DNA of 64,000 nucleotides from Fibrobacter sp. UBA4373 (GTDB lineage: Bacteria; Fibrobacterota; Fibrobacteria; Fibrobacterales; Fibrobacteraceae), in NCBI GenBank assembly GCA_002390045.1, contig DGSB01000061.1, positions 5,573-69,572 of the forward strand, given 5' to 3'. Below are positions 35,013-45,032 of this stretch, piece after piece; the stretch's first letter is position 1, and each line of letters opens with the position of its first letter. A program made the translations under genes and the position numbers. A model generated the notes under the pieces. The model did no database searches. It was given only the letters and a program-made list of their open reading frames with translations, and was not told the origin of the DNA.

Positions 35013-37169
35013 TTAATCCTTTCGGTCGCGAATAATATCGCGCAACCTGGCCGCTTCTTCAAAATCAAGTCGAGCCGCAGCGGCCTTCATCTTGGCCTCC
35101 AGCTCTTCAATCGTCGCATTTTCATCCGAATCATCTGCTTCCGGAGGGCTAGAAAGTGCTGATTTTTTGCCTTTTTTAGACTTTTTGCCCTTCCCCATGA
35201 TCTCGCTCAGCGGATCGGCCATTTCCAGTTCATCGTCCAGTTTACGGCTAACGGACTTCGGAACAATCCCATGTTCGGCGTTAAAAGCCTCCTGAACTTC
35301 ACGGCGGCGACGGGTTTCAGCGAGAGCCTTGTCGAGACTTTCCGTCATGACGTCGGCAAAAAGGATGACCGTTCCGTTTACATTGCGACTGGCACGTCCC
35401 ATCGTCTGAATGAGACTGCGGTAATTGCGCAAAAAGCCTTCCTTGTCCGCATCGAGAATGGCGACCAGGGAAACTTCCGGCAGGTCCAAACCTTCACGCA
35501 AAAGGTTAATGCCCACGAGCACATCGAAATCGCCCTTGCGAAGGCCGCGCAAAAGCTTGTGCCGTTCCAAGGTTTTGATTTCACTGTGCAAATAACGCGC
35601 CTTGACGTTGACCGAAACAAGAAAGTCGGTCAAATCCTGCGCCATTTTCTTTGTCAGGGTCGTCACCAGCACGCGTTCGCCCCGGGCAGTCACTTCCGAA
35701 ATGCGTTTCAAAAGCACATCCATCTGGCCTTTGACTGGATACATTTCGATTTTCGGATCGAGAAGGCCTGTCGGGCGGTTAATCTGTTCGACTACGGCGC
35801 CACCCGTTTTTTCAAGTTCATATTCGCCCGGTGTCGCACTGACAAAAAGTACCTGCTGCGGATATGTCGCTTCAAATTCGTCAAAGTTCATCGGGCGGTT
35901 ATCCAGCGCACACGGCAAGCGGAATCCGTACTGCACCAAATTCGTCTTACGAGATTTGTCCCCTTCCGACATCCCACCAATCTGCGGAACGCTCACATGG
36001 CTTTCATCAATCATCAAAAGCCAATCATCGCCAAAGTAATCCAAAAGCGTAAACGGCCGCGTTCCCGGAAGTCGCTGTTCCACGATCCGCGAGTAGTTTT
36101 CAATGCCCGAGCAAATGCCCGTGGCACGAATCATTTCCATATCATACTTGGTACGGCTTTCCAGTCGAGCTCTTGCAAGAACCCGGGCGTCCGCTTCCGA
36201 AGTATTTCCCGATTTTCGGAACGCCGCTTCTTCTTTCGTCAGTTGGTCAAGCCTTGCCGTCAATTCAATTTGGATATCTTGAGCGATGCGTTCCCGGGTA
36301 TCTTCGCGCGTCACAAAGTGGCGCGCCGGCGCAATGCGAACGTCCTTCAATTCTTGTTTGACTTCACCTGTCACCAAGTCAAAACGCGAAATCCGATCGA
36401 TTTCATCGCCAAAAAGTTCAATCCGAATTCCTTCATCATCGTAGCTTGGATAAACTTCGATTACATCCCCACGCACTCGGAACGATCCGCGTTCTAACGC
36501 AAAATCATTTCGCTGGTACTGAATATGCACCAGCTGCATCAAAATCTGATCGCGTTCCATCACTTGGCCCACTTTCAATCGGACCATCAAATCGAAATAT
36601 TCCCGCGGAGATCCCAAGCCATAAATACAGCTCACGCTTGCCACGATAATCGTATCGCGTCGCGTCAATAAATTGCTCGTTGCGCGCAGACGGAGCTTAT
36701 CAATTTCATCATTGATTGCCGCATCCTTTTCAATGTAAGTATCCGTGTGGACGATGTAAGCTTCCGGCTGATAATAGTCGTAATAGCTCACAAAATATTC
36801 GACGGCATTATTCGGAAAGAATGTCTTGAATTCCTGATAGAGCTGTGCCGCGAGCGTTTTGTTATGCGTCAAGACAAGAGTCGGCTTCCCGACGTTCTTG
36901 ATCACATTCGCCATGGTGAATGTTTTGCCGGAGCCTGTTACCCCGAGCAAGCACTGAAAACGTTCGCCGCGTTCAAAGCCTTCGGTCAAATCGCGAATGG
37001 CGGCAGGCTGATCGCCGGCAGCGCCATAGGCGCTTTGCAAATCGAAATTAGCACGGGTCGGTTCCAAGAACTGCGGAAGCTCTCCCGGTTTACTTTGTTC
37101 CGGGGAAAGTTTTTTCAACAGGGGTTTTTGATACGGATCCGGACGGATCGATTTACGTGCACGTGCCAT
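35013..37169 (-). CDS. uvrB: UvrABC excinuclease subunit B
   Basis: 718 residues. Walker A is [12 protein letters not shown]; the beta-hairpin region [20 protein letters not shown] is present; DEXX-type motif [11 protein letters not shown]; motif [11 protein letters not shown]; and the C-terminal UVR domain ([20 protein letters not shown]) follows a Lys-rich linker near 640-670. It verifies damage and loads UvrC. I chose ATG 37169 (MARARKS); TAGATT lies 8 nt upstream with no Shine-Dalgarno. Confidence 0.98.
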   Translation of the reverse strand: MARARKSIRPDPYQKPLLKKLSPEQSKPGELPQFLEPTRANFDLQSAYGAAGDQPAAIRDLTEGFERGERFQCLLGVTGSGKTFTMANVIKNVGKPTLVLTHNKTLAAQLYQEFKTFFPNNAVEYFVSYYDYYQPEAYIVHTDTYIEKDAAINDEIDKLRLRATSNLLTRRDTIIVASVSCIYGLGSPREYFDLMVRLKVGQVMERDQILMQLVHIQYQRNDFALERGSFRVRGDVIEVYPSYDDEGIRIELFGDEIDRISRFDLVTGEVKQELKDVRIAPARHFVTREDTRERIAQDIQIELTARLDQLTKEEAAFRKSGNTSEADARVLARARLESRTKYDMEMIRATGICSGIENYSRIVEQRLPGTRPFTLLDYFGDDWLLMIDESHVSVPQIGGMSEGDKSRKTNLVQYGFRLPCALDNRPMNFDEFEATYPQQVLFVSATPGEYELEKTGGAVVEQINRPTGLLDPKIEMYPVKGQMDVLLKRISEVTARGERVLVTTLTKKMAQDLTDFLVSVNVKARYLHSEIKTLERHKLLRGLRKGDFDVLVGINLLREGLDLPEVSLVAILDADKEGFLRNYRSLIQTMGRASRNVNGTVILFADVMTESLDKALAETRRRREVQEAFNAEHGIVPKSVSRKLDDELEMADPLSEIMGKGKKSKKGKKSALSSPPEADDSDENATIEELEAKMKAAAARLDFEEAARLRDIIRDRKD

Positions 37170-37279
37170 TATTCCATAATCTAGAAAATTCAAATTTTTT
37201 ATGACGGAAGGTGGAATTTTTCGATCGTTAAGCGTCTTTAAAAAGAACGTTCCCGCTCATTTTGCATTGGAGGCTTGGA

Positions 37280-37738
37280 ATGGAAATTCTCGGAAACCGA
37301 AAACTTTGGGAAGAACCTAAAATTGCGATTTTTATTTCGCGAAAGGCTAAAAAAGAATTCGTACAGAAAGTAATCGAATGGATGAAATCCGTCCCTAACG
37401 ATGTCTGCTTTATCGGACCGTTCCATTCCCAGGCCGAAAAGTGTTTTTTGCATCACGTTCTGCAAAACGGCGGAAAGGCGGTTTCCCTTTTTGGAAAATC
37501 CCTGCCCGAAACACTCAGCCGCGAAGAAGACCGCGCCATCGACGAAGGAAGACTTCTCCTGGTCAGCTTTTTTCACCGGGAACACTTTAACGCGGCGACA
37601 AACCGCCTTGTCAATGACGTCGCCGCATCACACGCCAAAGCGATTCTCTTTGGCCAAATTTCTTACGACAGTTTTCTTTACCCTTTTTACAAAAGAATTT
37701 GCGAAAAACGGAAAGACGATGTAAAACTGATTTCCTAA
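37280..37738 (+). CDS. DprA/Smf-like Rossmann-domain protein, short (tentative)
   Basis: 152 residues from ATG 37280, with GGAGG 6 nt upstream. The sequence follows the DprA/SMF Rossmann layout without the flanking domains: KIAIFISRKA aligns with VAIVGSR, CFIGPFHSQAEKCFLHHVL with the SGxAxGIDxxAH segment, GGKAVSLFGKSLPETLS with GGxTIAVLGxGL, and AATNRLVNDVA with the RNRxIxGLS strand-helix. Several DprA-defining residues are changed, and it is half the normal length. DprA loads RecA on single-stranded DNA; the adjacent converging recF makes a recombination link attractive but not shown. Confidence 0.5.
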   Translation: MEILGNRKLWEEPKIAIFISRKAKKEFVQKVIEWMKSVPNDVCFIGPFHSQAEKCFLHHVLQNGGKAVSLFGKSLPETLSREEDRAIDEGRLLLVSFFHREHFNAATNRLVNDVAASHAKAILFGQISYDSFLYPFYKRICEKRKDDVKLIS

Positions 37739-37740
37739 AA

Positions 37741-38835
37741 TCATTCCATTTCGATTTTGGAATTGGTTTCAAACGGCAAATCTTCGGCCCTAGGCGTCGC
37801 CACAAAAACCTGGCACTGTTTTTCGCGGATGACATCGGCAACGGCTCCACGACGGTTTTTGTCGAGTTCGGCAAAGATATCGTCCAAAAGCAGAACAGGC
37901 TTTACCAAATGCGCACTTGCAAGGTCCGAAGCCGCAAGCCTTAAAGCGATCGTAACACTGCGGCACTGCCCTTGGGAACCGGACGATCGCATTTCATGAC
38001 CATGCAAAGAGAGCAAAAGATCGTCCTTGTGAGGCCCGGCAAGAGAAATGCCCTGCATCCGTTCCGCCATATCCAGCGTGTCCATCTTTTCGGCAAAAGC
38101 ATTCCGCAACGATTCTTCCGAAGCGCCTTCCTTCGCTACGGAACTTTTATAGGCAACCGAAACCTCATCGCCCTTACCGGCAAGCATTTCATAGTAGGCG
38201 CTTACCGCTGGCGCAATTTCTTTCACCAGTTCCAAGCGTTCCTTCCAGACGGCTACCGCCAAGTCGATCAGCTGGCCCGTGAGAACCGAAAACAGTTCTT
38301 CTCCACCCACCGCATCACCAAGCTTATTTTGCTTAAGCCATTGGTTGCGTTCAGCAAGGACTCGCCGGTATCGGCGAAGCAAGTCCGCATTTCGCGCATG
38401 GCGAAAACATAAAAGTTCATCCAAATAGCGGCGTCGAATTTCAGGAGCCCCGCGTGCCATTTCCATGTCGGCAGGTTGCATAATGACAGCCGGAATCGTT
38501 CCAAAAAAAGAGCCTACGCCTTTACAAAGAACGCCATCTTTTTTGGCAGTCGTCCCCTTGGTGCGGTGCACCGAAAGAGCCCGTTCATAAACGCGTTCCG
38601 AAGAGGCGGATTCCGCCAGTTCCCCGCGCAAAATCAATTCGGGATTTTGCCATTCGATTAAATCCGAAAGCGTGTGCGTGCGAAAAGAATAGCCTTCACA
38701 GAGCAAATGAATCGCTTCCAAAAGCGACGTTTTGCCGACTCCGTTTTTTCCGCAAATGACAGTGATTCCGTCACCAAATTCCCAATGGCCTTCATGCAAA
38801 TTGCGCAAGGATAAAAGGGAAAGGGAACGGATCAT
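37741..38835 (-). CDS. recF: DNA replication and repair protein RecF
   Basis: 364 residues. SMC-like ATPase: Walker A GKNGVGKTSLLEAIHLL near 29-45, the signature region SSGSQGQCRSVTIALRLA near 287-304, Walker B VLLLDDIFAELD near 316-327. It loads RecA at gaps with RecO and RecR. Usually recF sits near dnaA/dnaN; here it is the last gene of an envelope operon, 5 nt after tetR, an uncommon setting. Converges with the DprA-like gene, 2 nt between stops. Confidence 0.96.
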   Translation of the reverse strand: MIRSLSLLSLRNLHEGHWEFGDGITVICGKNGVGKTSLLEAIHLLCEGYSFRTHTLSDLIEWQNPELILRGELAESASSERVYERALSVHRTKGTTAKKDGVLCKGVGSFFGTIPAVIMQPADMEMARGAPEIRRRYLDELLCFRHARNADLLRRYRRVLAERNQWLKQNKLGDAVGGEELFSVLTGQLIDLAVAVWKERLELVKEIAPAVSAYYEMLAGKGDEVSVAYKSSVAKEGASEESLRNAFAEKMDTLDMAERMQGISLAGPHKDDLLLSLHGHEMRSSGSQGQCRSVTIALRLAASDLASAHLVKPVLLLDDIFAELDKNRRGAVADVIREKQCQVFVATPRAEDLPFETNSKIEME

Positions 38836-38840
38836 CGAGA

Positions 38841-39497
38841 TTACTTTTTATTTAAAATGCCATGAACAATCAGATCATGGAACATGTCTCTGAATTCGCC
38901 CACCCGGATTCCATTTGCTTCACCGATCTTGAACGTATGAGCATCCAACACGGCACCGTGGAAAGCCGAAAGAATTGCGTATGCCGTCACTTCTACGTTC
39001 TTCACCATAAATTCGCCCGAACGAATTCCATATTCGAGCACCAGGCGGATGTAATTGAACGCCGGAGTCAAAATGCTTTTCATATAGAAGTCCGAAAGCT
39101 GCGGAAAATTCGATGCTTCGGCACTGATGAGTTTCGGAACGCCCGAAATTTTACTTTCGCCGCCAACGGCATCCCACCATTTTTCAATCAAGATGAAAAG
39201 AAGATCAACCGCCGAACCTTTGTACTTGCCAAGGATTTTGTCCGCATCGTAGAAAACCGGTCTCAAGGCTTTCATCACGACTTCTTGCAGAATCGCTTCC
39301 TTGTTTTTGTAATAGACATACAATGTACCAGGAGTCACTCCGGCTTTCCGGGCAATCTGGCTGACCTTCGTCGCCGCAAAACCCTGTTTGACAAAAAGTT
39401 CAAGCGCCGCATCCAAAATTTCTTGCGGGCGATCTTCCTTTTTTCGCTGCCAACGCGGACCGGACTTGACCGGGGTTTCTTCAAATTCTTCTGCCAT
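38841..39497 (-). CDS. TetR family transcriptional regulator
   Basis: 218 residues. N-terminal helix-turn-helix of the TetR type: ILDAALELFVKQGFAATKVSQIA and GVTPGTLYVYYKNKEAIL. The ligand-binding C-terminal domain is divergent, as is usual. Between a PorV-like outer-membrane gene and recF. TAATTT lies 9 nt before the ATG and no Shine-Dalgarno is visible. An inverted repeat TTAACC-N6-GGTTAA (39519-39536) in the short upstream gap is a candidate operator for autoregulation. Confidence 0.92.
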   Translation of the reverse strand: MAEEFEETPVKSGPRWQRKKEDRPQEILDAALELFVKQGFAATKVSQIARKAGVTPGTLYVYYKNKEAILQEVVMKALRPVFYDADKILGKYKGSAVDLLFILIEKWWDAVGGESKISGVPKLISAEASNFPQLSDFYMKSILTPAFNYIRLVLEYGIRSGEFMVKNVEVTAYAILSAFHGAVLDAHTFKIGEANGIRVGEFRDMFHDLIVHGILNKK

Positions 39498-39518
39498 AGT
39501 TCTTAAAAATTAGCTTAA

Positions 39519-39536
39519 TTAACCTTTTTCGGTTAA
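39519..39536. repeat. Inverted repeat between the PorV-like gene and tetR
   Basis: TTAACC and GGTTAA with a 6-nt spacer overlap the stop codon of the PorV-like gene. Candidate TetR operator; without a T-run it is not a terminator. Confidence 0.4.
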
Positions 39537-40555
39537 ATCCATCCGCGGAATCCGAAACTCAAAGGGTTCCAAAGTTCCGCCTGGGATTCGTAAACCAAGG
39601 CATAATCGATCTGGAAGAAGTACTTGTTTTTGCCCAAGCGGATACTAAACTTGTACCCGAGACCAAATGTGTAATTGAACTCGTCAAAGCCTCCGCGCAC
39701 CCAAAGGTCTTCGAGAGCTTCCCATTCCATACCGAAACGTCCTGTCCAAATATGCCAATCCGGGTCAAAGACTAGCAATGTATCTGCGACCTGGTAATCC
39801 AAAGCTTCCATCCACACGGAAATCGGTCGTTCAAAGAGCTTGGTTCGATAGCCGACGCCAATCTGCAAAACTTTGGGACGAACGCCTTCGCTCTGTTCCA
39901 CAGAATTGTCATTTGAAGCGTTCCGAGTCCACTTGGCAGAAAGGTTCTTGCTAAAGCTCAAATTGCGAATCACCACCGCAGTCGACCAGTGTTCATCCCA
40001 TTCGCGGTTCCAGCCAAGGTTCAATACAACCGGACTTTGGTAAGAATCCACCAGATCCGCATCTTCATAATCGCCCGAAACATCCAGATTGTCGTAACTC
40101 AACGCGAGAGAAAAACCGATACCGTCCTTACGGGTCAATCGATAGCCAACGCCTACATAGGTCGTCGTAAAATAGGGCGACGCACTGCCAACCGTTTCGT
40201 CATCGCTATTGATGACGTCAAAATCCAAATCCGTTCGGTAAAGAACAGCGGCGCCAATGCCCATCCGCTTTCCGATTTGGGATTCGACGCCAAGAGATCC
40301 ACCTGCGCGATCCAAATCTCTTTTTTCGGCAGCCAAAGCGTATCCGACTCCATTTCTAAAAGCCAGAAGGGCTGGGTTAAAATAAGCGGAAGGCATTGCC
40401 GAAGTATCGGCCGCGCCGACATTTCCACGGCCGAGTTCTCGGCCGCCTGTACCCATGCGTTCCACAAAGCCATCCATGCCGCCTAACGCCGCTTTTTTAC
40501 TCGCCAAGGAAGACGCGCACAAGACTAAAACGAGAAGCACCCCTATTTTTTTCAT
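39533..40555 (-). CDS. PorV/UPF0164-like outer-membrane protein
   Basis: 340 residues. Signal peptide (KKIGVLLVLVLCASSLA), then the family opening GTGGRELGRGNVGAADTSAMPSAYFNPALLA, typical of PorV/PorQ-like and UPF0164 barrels, then beta-strand alternation to the C-terminus FRGWI. In Bacteroidota PorV shuttles type IX cargo at the outer membrane; here the upstream gene encodes a propeller protein with an FlgD-like C-terminal domain, so the pair may be export-linked. That link is inferred. The ATG follows the upstream stop by 1 nt (GGGAGGGAAG precedes). Confidence 0.75.
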   Translation of the reverse strand: MKKIGVLLVLVLCASSLASKKAALGGMDGFVERMGTGGRELGRGNVGAADTSAMPSAYFNPALLAFRNGVGYALAAEKRDLDRAGGSLGVESQIGKRMGIGAAVLYRTDLDFDVINSDDETVGSASPYFTTTYVGVGYRLTRKDGIGFSLALSYDNLDVSGDYEDADLVDSYQSPVVLNLGWNREWDEHWSTAVVIRNLSFSKNLSAKWTRNASNDNSVEQSEGVRPKVLQIGVGYRTKLFERPISVWMEALDYQVADTLLVFDPDWHIWTGRFGMEWEALEDLWVRGGFDEFNYTFGLGYKFSIRLGKNKYFFQIDYALVYESQAELWNPLSFGFRGWI

Positions 40556-40556
40556 G

Positions 40557-42149
40557 TTACTTCCCTCCCAAAGTCATCACTTTTCCCCAACCCACATGAC
40601 CGTGATTGTCTTTGACGCGGACATAATAAATGCCCATCGTTACCGCCTTTCCAGCATTGTCACGACCATCCCAAAAATCTTCCGTCGCAAGTGAACTGCG
40701 GGTAGAACTCGCCGCGCGTTCCGCATTTTTAACAATCGTTCGCACTCGGCGCATATCATAGCTGAACACTTCAATCGTAATTTTGGACGGTTTACTTACT
40801 TTATACGAAACCAGTGACTGGTTATCAGCCCCGATTACCGAAGGGATCATGCGGATGGAGCCCAAGTCATCTTTCACAGACGTCTGGTTCATAATCGGAG
40901 TCCAAGTCTTACCGGTGTCCGCCGAAACAGAAATGCCAGCGCCATTGGTGCACACGACAAGTCCCGTCATTTTGGCGGTCAACGGGAACGCGGCAACCGA
41001 GGTTACTTCCACACTGCGATCGACAACGCCTGCATTCAAGCCGTAAAGCCATTGGTTGTCTTCATCATCATAAGGAACGGCTCCTACGCTGTCCAATTTC
41101 AAAAGTCCACTCGCACTTCCTTCTATTGCCTGTACCGAAAGGAACGCCATGTTTCCGACGAAAGCGACATCGCTTGTCGAAAAATCATTCTTGTCGTAAA
41201 TATTTTTCTGAGTTTTACCCGTCGTATCGCGGAACACCACTTCGGCAAAAGGTTTTCCATTGTAAGATCGCCAAAGTTTATTTTCTGTACTGGACTTTCC
41301 CCGCTTGCTCGTTTCCACAATAATCTGTTCCGGAGTTCCCCCGATCCAAACGCCTGTGACGCGGGAAGTATCGAGTCCTTTCACTCCAGAGGTCTTCAGC
41401 TTAAACGTCGAAATGTCAAATGTAAAAAGTCCTCCGCCCGTCGCCAGATAAAAGGTTCCGTCCTGAGACCTGGCCATTCCGTAGACCAGCGGATTTTTTG
41501 TGGAATCCACGACAGAAGACGACTTCAGCGAATCTAAAGTCAGGTTCTTTTTATTGACCACAAAATTCGAACGCTTCGGAGAATTAATGCCTCCGCTCAC
41601 GTCCTCTTTTGCAATACCATAAATCCCTCGCGCCATCCATAAAACGCTCGAACTCGAATCGTACACGAAAGCCGAAATCGCGTGCGCCATTTCCGGAAGT
41701 TCCGGAAATTCCCCCTTCGGGGCCGGAAGCGGCTTTGCGGTTACCGCATTCGCCGCTCGCACGCTATAATAACCGTAAGGCGTCAAAAATCCCGAATCAC
41801 TTTCCGCAACAAGCGGAACGACAAAGCCTAAAGCACCCGCTTTTCCATGTGGCGTCCGGCGATGTTCCGCAGTCACATCCGAAAAGACACCATCCTGCAC
41901 CGGCGTCAACGAATCCGGCAAAAGTTCCGTTGCGTTAATCGAATAGGAAATCGACCCGGCTGTCGGCGTCAGCGAAACGAGAGAAACTCCACTACCAGCA
42001 TTGCCTCGGCTCACGACCCAGATAGATCCCGTGGTAGAAGCCGCCCCCGCAGCATACGTAAAGTTACTGACAAAATTTTCGCTTTTTGCAGCTAAAGCCG
42101 TCACCGCGCAAAAGCTGCACCCCCAAAGCATTTTTCCCAAAAAATTCAT
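40557..42149 (-). CDS. Exported beta-propeller-like protein with FlgD Ig-like C-terminal domain
   Basis: 530 residues. Signal peptide (GKMLWGCSFCAVTALAA), then repeated short beta-motifs of the type GMARSQDGTFYLATGGGLFTF, GIWIGGTPEQ and VVCTNGAGISVSADTGKTWTPI, which suggest a propeller. The C-terminal 85 residues match the FlgD Ig-like module (KITIEVFSYDMRRVRTI, DFWDGRDNAGKAV, GIYYVRVK), often found at the ends of type IX-secreted proteins. Function unknown. GGAGG precedes ATG 42149. Operon with lolA upstream and the PorV-like gene downstream. Confidence 0.75.
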   Translation of the reverse strand: MNFLGKMLWGCSFCAVTALAAKSENFVSNFTYAAGAASTTGSIWVVSRGNAGSGVSLVSLTPTAGSISYSINATELLPDSLTPVQDGVFSDVTAEHRRTPHGKAGALGFVVPLVAESDSGFLTPYGYYSVRAANAVTAKPLPAPKGEFPELPEMAHAISAFVYDSSSSVLWMARGIYGIAKEDVSGGINSPKRSNFVVNKKNLTLDSLKSSSVVDSTKNPLVYGMARSQDGTFYLATGGGLFTFDISTFKLKTSGVKGLDTSRVTGVWIGGTPEQIIVETSKRGKSSTENKLWRSYNGKPFAEVVFRDTTGKTQKNIYDKNDFSTSDVAFVGNMAFLSVQAIEGSASGLLKLDSVGAVPYDDEDNQWLYGLNAGVVDRSVEVTSVAAFPLTAKMTGLVVCTNGAGISVSADTGKTWTPIMNQTSVKDDLGSIRMIPSVIGADNQSLVSYKVSKPSKITIEVFSYDMRRVRTIVKNAERAASSTRSSLATEDFWDGRDNAGKAVTMGIYYVRVKDNHGHVGWGKVMTLGGK

Positions 42150-42157
42150 TTTTCCTC

Positions 42158-42790
42158 CTAACGCATGTCGATAATATCGACACCCTTCGCAGGTTTCAAA
42201 ACAAAGTCGTCCCGATTCACCCGATCCAATTTTTTCAAGTTCGAAATTTCATAATTGGAAGCGTTCCCCAGCCGATCAATGGAAACCAATCGCATTGGCG
42301 AAGCGTCTTTTGTCGAAAGCCAAACTTCCATTTCCGAAAAATCCTTGCCATATTTGGAAGCGTCCAAAGTAATGACATTTGCGGTCTTCTTTCCGATTTT
42401 ATCCTGCTTCATCGAAATCGGCTTGCACTGCAAATATTTAAATAGGATTTCCGACGGGTGCATATTGCTTTCCATATCTTCGAGAAGTTTCAGCAACACC
42501 TGATTCTGTTCCTGATTCCACTGCCAAAAATTTGTCCCATCGCAATAAATCGCCATTCCTTGCAACTGAAGGCGGAACATATCCTTGCCCGTTACCAAGA
42601 GGTTTCCACTTTGGTGGCCGGTCGCGGGGGAACCTGCGTAGTCCACCCGAACCTGGAAGTCAAAACTCCAAGCCTTACCCGAATTAAACCATTTTTTGGA
42701 AAGCGCCATGACGGAATCCGCCGGAGCCGCAAAAGCATTCACAGCCAAAGCCGAGACTGCCAGCATCAAAATTTTTTGGAAAAGTCCCAT
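42158..42790 (-). CDS. LolA-like outer-membrane lipoprotein carrier
   Basis: 210 residues, signal peptide ending VNAFA, then an incomplete beta-barrel typical of LolA: WSFDFQVRVDY, LLVTGKDMFRLQLQGMAIYCDGTNFWQWN, a helix near 88-96, and WLSTKDASPMRLVSIDRLGNASNYEI. It would carry lipoproteins through the periplasm to the outer membrane, consistent with the many lipoproteins in this window. First gene of an operon with the propeller protein, PorV-like protein, tetR and recF. TAAATT lies 9 nt before the ATG. Confidence 0.82.
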   Translation of the reverse strand: MGLFQKILMLAVSALAVNAFAAPADSVMALSKKWFNSGKAWSFDFQVRVDYAGSPATGHQSGNLLVTGKDMFRLQLQGMAIYCDGTNFWQWNQEQNQVLLKLLEDMESNMHPSEILFKYLQCKPISMKQDKIGKKTANVITLDASKYGKDFSEMEVWLSTKDASPMRLVSIDRLGNASNYEISNLKKLDRVNRDDFVLKPAKGVDIIDMR

Positions 42791-42889
42791 AATAGGCCTA
42801 ATTTACAAAAAAGCCGCCCCTCCTTGATGGATTCTTTCCGCGCATATTTCTATTTTGAAGCCCAAACGTGTTTTTACGCAAAGGAAACT

Positions 42890-43990
42890 ATGATCAAGCA
42901 CCTTAGCTTTTTTGTTCTCGCCGCAGCAGCTGCCGCCATGGCTGTCGATGTAGAATTGCACGGCGAAATCGATGCCGATTACGCTTCTTATTGGGACAAG
43001 GATTTTAGCCCGACCAACGCAGCAAACCAAGACATCAAGCTCGAAGGCAAAATCTTCCTGGATGAAAACGTCTCCGTGAGCATCAACGGTCGCACCCACA
43101 GCAATTACGTTTCGGAAGACGGTACCGAAGCCTCCCAGGTTCGCCACGAAAACCGTGCGACGGCGATGGGCGACGCCGAAAACCGTTGGACCGGATTTGA
43201 TTTTGACGGAGTGACTCTCGCGTGGCAGTTTACCCCGCTTGCCCGCGTCGTATTCGGCGATCTGACTTATAACGCAGGCGCCTTCTCTTATTACTACTGG
43301 CGCGATACCGAAGATTACGCAGTCATTCTCCGAGACCAGAGCATTCGCGGTATCGGATTCGAAGTGGAAAACGGCAAGGCTTATATCGGTGCCACCGAAA
43401 ACAACTCCCATTCGCTTGCCACCTTCATCACCTACGGTTTCGATCTGATTTCTAAAACGGACGAACGCTTTACAATTACCCCGAGCCTCGACTGGGTATT
43501 CGGCAAGGAAATCAGCCGATCCTACACTTATGCGCTCGGTACAGAAATCCAGTACACGAAAAGCACCGACAACTTTAGCTATGGCATCAACGCGACCTGG
43601 GGAACTCACCCGTATAAGGGTCACGGAGTCCACACCTTCCTCGTAGAACCATCCTTCAACTACAAGTTCTTCAACCTCGCAGGTTCTTACTACCAGGCTC
43701 TCCTCGCCGACAAGGATTCTTCTGTCGTCGACCAGACGTTCACCGAAGACGAACGCATGTTCTACATCGAACCGTCCGTGGATCTGCACAAGAAGTTCTC
43801 GATGGGATTCGCCTACGAATTCCACGATCCAAGTGTCGAAGAACATAACGACAGTCGCCATTTCCTTGGCCCGTCCTTCTACCTCTACCCGACGGTCGAA
43901 GCGGAACTCGTGTTCTGGGCTGGCTATAACATTTGCAGCCGTGGAGCAAACCACTTCTCCATGGGTATCAGCGGACACGTCGAGTTCTAA
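42890..43990 (+). CDS. Porin-like outer-membrane beta-barrel protein
   Basis: 366 residues from ATG 42890 (AAGGAAA upstream). Signal peptide (KHLSFFVLAAAAAAMA) followed by VDVELHGEIDADYASYWDKD and continued alternating strands, many aromatic residues and a C-terminal ISGHVEF ending in phenylalanine, the classical last-strand signature recognised by BamA. No named porin family recognised. Followed after 7 nt by an acyltransferase gene with a GTG start, so the two may be expressed together. Confidence 0.8.
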   Translation: MIKHLSFFVLAAAAAAMAVDVELHGEIDADYASYWDKDFSPTNAANQDIKLEGKIFLDENVSVSINGRTHSNYVSEDGTEASQVRHENRATAMGDAENRWTGFDFDGVTLAWQFTPLARVVFGDLTYNAGAFSYYYWRDTEDYAVILRDQSIRGIGFEVENGKAYIGATENNSHSLATFITYGFDLISKTDERFTITPSLDWVFGKEISRSYTYALGTEIQYTKSTDNFSYGINATWGTHPYKGHGVHTFLVEPSFNYKFFNLAGSYYQALLADKDSSVVDQTFTEDERMFYIEPSVDLHKKFSMGFAYEFHDPSVEEHNDSRHFLGPSFYLYPTVEAELVFWAGYNICSRGANHFSMGISGHVEF

Positions 43991-43997
43991 ACTTCCC

Positions 43998-45032
43998 GTG
44001 GCCAAATCCAAACGCATTCAAGCCCTTGATTCCATTCGAGGGCTTCTTTTATTACAGATGACGCTGGACCACTTCAGCGGCCCCGTCAGCCATGTGCTGT
44101 ACCAATGTTTTGGATTCTTTTCTGCAGCCGAGGGATTCTTTTTTCTTTCTGGCTTTGTAGGAATGCTCGCCGTTATCAGCAAAACCTCCCGAGGCGAAGA
44201 TTCTAGCTGGATGCGTAAACGTTCCATTCGCATCTGGAAGTTCCACATCGGGACAATCGCCCTCCTTGCGCCAGCCGCCTTCCTATTTCTTCCCAAGATC
44301 AAGCCCTTCTTTTCGGCTTTGTACGCGCACCCGGTCAGCGGATCGTTCTTGATTGCAACCCTCGCTTACCTGCCGGAATGGCTCGACGTACTCCCTCTGT
44401 ACTGCTTTTTACTGCTGATTGGATCGTTCGTTTTTCCATGGATTGCCAAAGGGCATTTAAAACTCGCCTGGGGAATTTCCTTTGCCGTCTGGATCCTTGC
44501 CCAAGGGCCTCTCCGCACAACCACCCTACAAATTTTTCCGAGCTGGATGAACCCCGGATTTTTCGATCTGTTCGCTTGGCAATTCGTGTATTTTACCGGA
44601 GCCGCCTGCAGTGCCTTATGGAAAAAGGAAGGCTCTCCGCTCGCCTCCCCTTCTTCATTTTTAGACCGAGTATTCCCCATTGCACTCATCACGTGCATTC
44701 TCTGTTTTTTCTTTTCACACCGTTTCTTGGGGAACGCCCTGCCCAGTGAATTTTGGATTTCCAAAGAGCACGTCGGCTTTCTGCGATTTACAAATTTTTT
44801 TGCCTTTGTCGGAGTGATTTCATATATCGTCCGGCACCGGCCCGCATGGTTGGATTTTAAGCCGTGCGCCACTTTAGGACGCCATAGTCTCGAAGTCTAT
44901 ACCGCCCACACCATTTTTGTGTATCTGTGGATGGCAACGCCAAACGCCGTGCAATACCACTTGCCGTTCAACGTTCTTGCCCCCATTCTCTGTTGCGGTC
45001 TGTTATGGATTATCGCAAAAGTTCTCGACTAG
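43998..45032 (+). CDS. OpgC-type membrane acyltransferase
   Basis: 344 residues from GTG 43998, chosen because conserved sequence begins there (RIQALDSIRGLLLL); upstream in-frame sequence lies within the porin gene in another frame. About ten membrane helices. OpgC/acyltransferase-3 features: ALDSIRGLLLLQMTLDHF, AEGFFFLSGFVGML, LDVLPLYCFLLL and LGRHSLEVYTAHTIFVYLW. OpgC succinylates osmoregulated periplasmic glucans; the exact acceptor here is unknown. No Shine-Dalgarno is evident, so translation may be coupled to the porin stop 7 nt upstream. Converges with 45029-46471. Confidence 0.85.
   Translation: MAKSKRIQALDSIRGLLLLQMTLDHFSGPVSHVLYQCFGFFSAAEGFFFLSGFVGMLAVISKTSRGEDSSWMRKRSIRIWKFHIGTIALLAPAAFLFLPKIKPFFSALYAHPVSGSFLIATLAYLPEWLDVLPLYCFLLLIGSFVFPWIAKGHLKLAWGISFAVWILAQGPLRTTTLQIFPSWMNPGFFDLFAWQFVYFTGAACSALWKKEGSPLASPSSFLDRVFPIALITCILCFFFSHRFLGNALPSEFWISKEHVGFLRFTNFFAFVGVISYIVRHRPAWLDFKPCATLGRHSLEVYTAHTIFVYLWMATPNAVQYHLPFNVLAPILCCGLLWIIAKVLD

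Noticed and set aside
40557..40694. A separate small plus-strand gene around 40455-40694.
   Set aside because: It runs opposite the end of the propeller gene and has no ribosome site or homology.
42803..44017. A 404-codon open frame on the minus strand across the porin gene.
   Set aside because: The forward protein has a signal peptide and a barrel pattern with terminal Phe. The reverse frame has no start context or recognisable domain.
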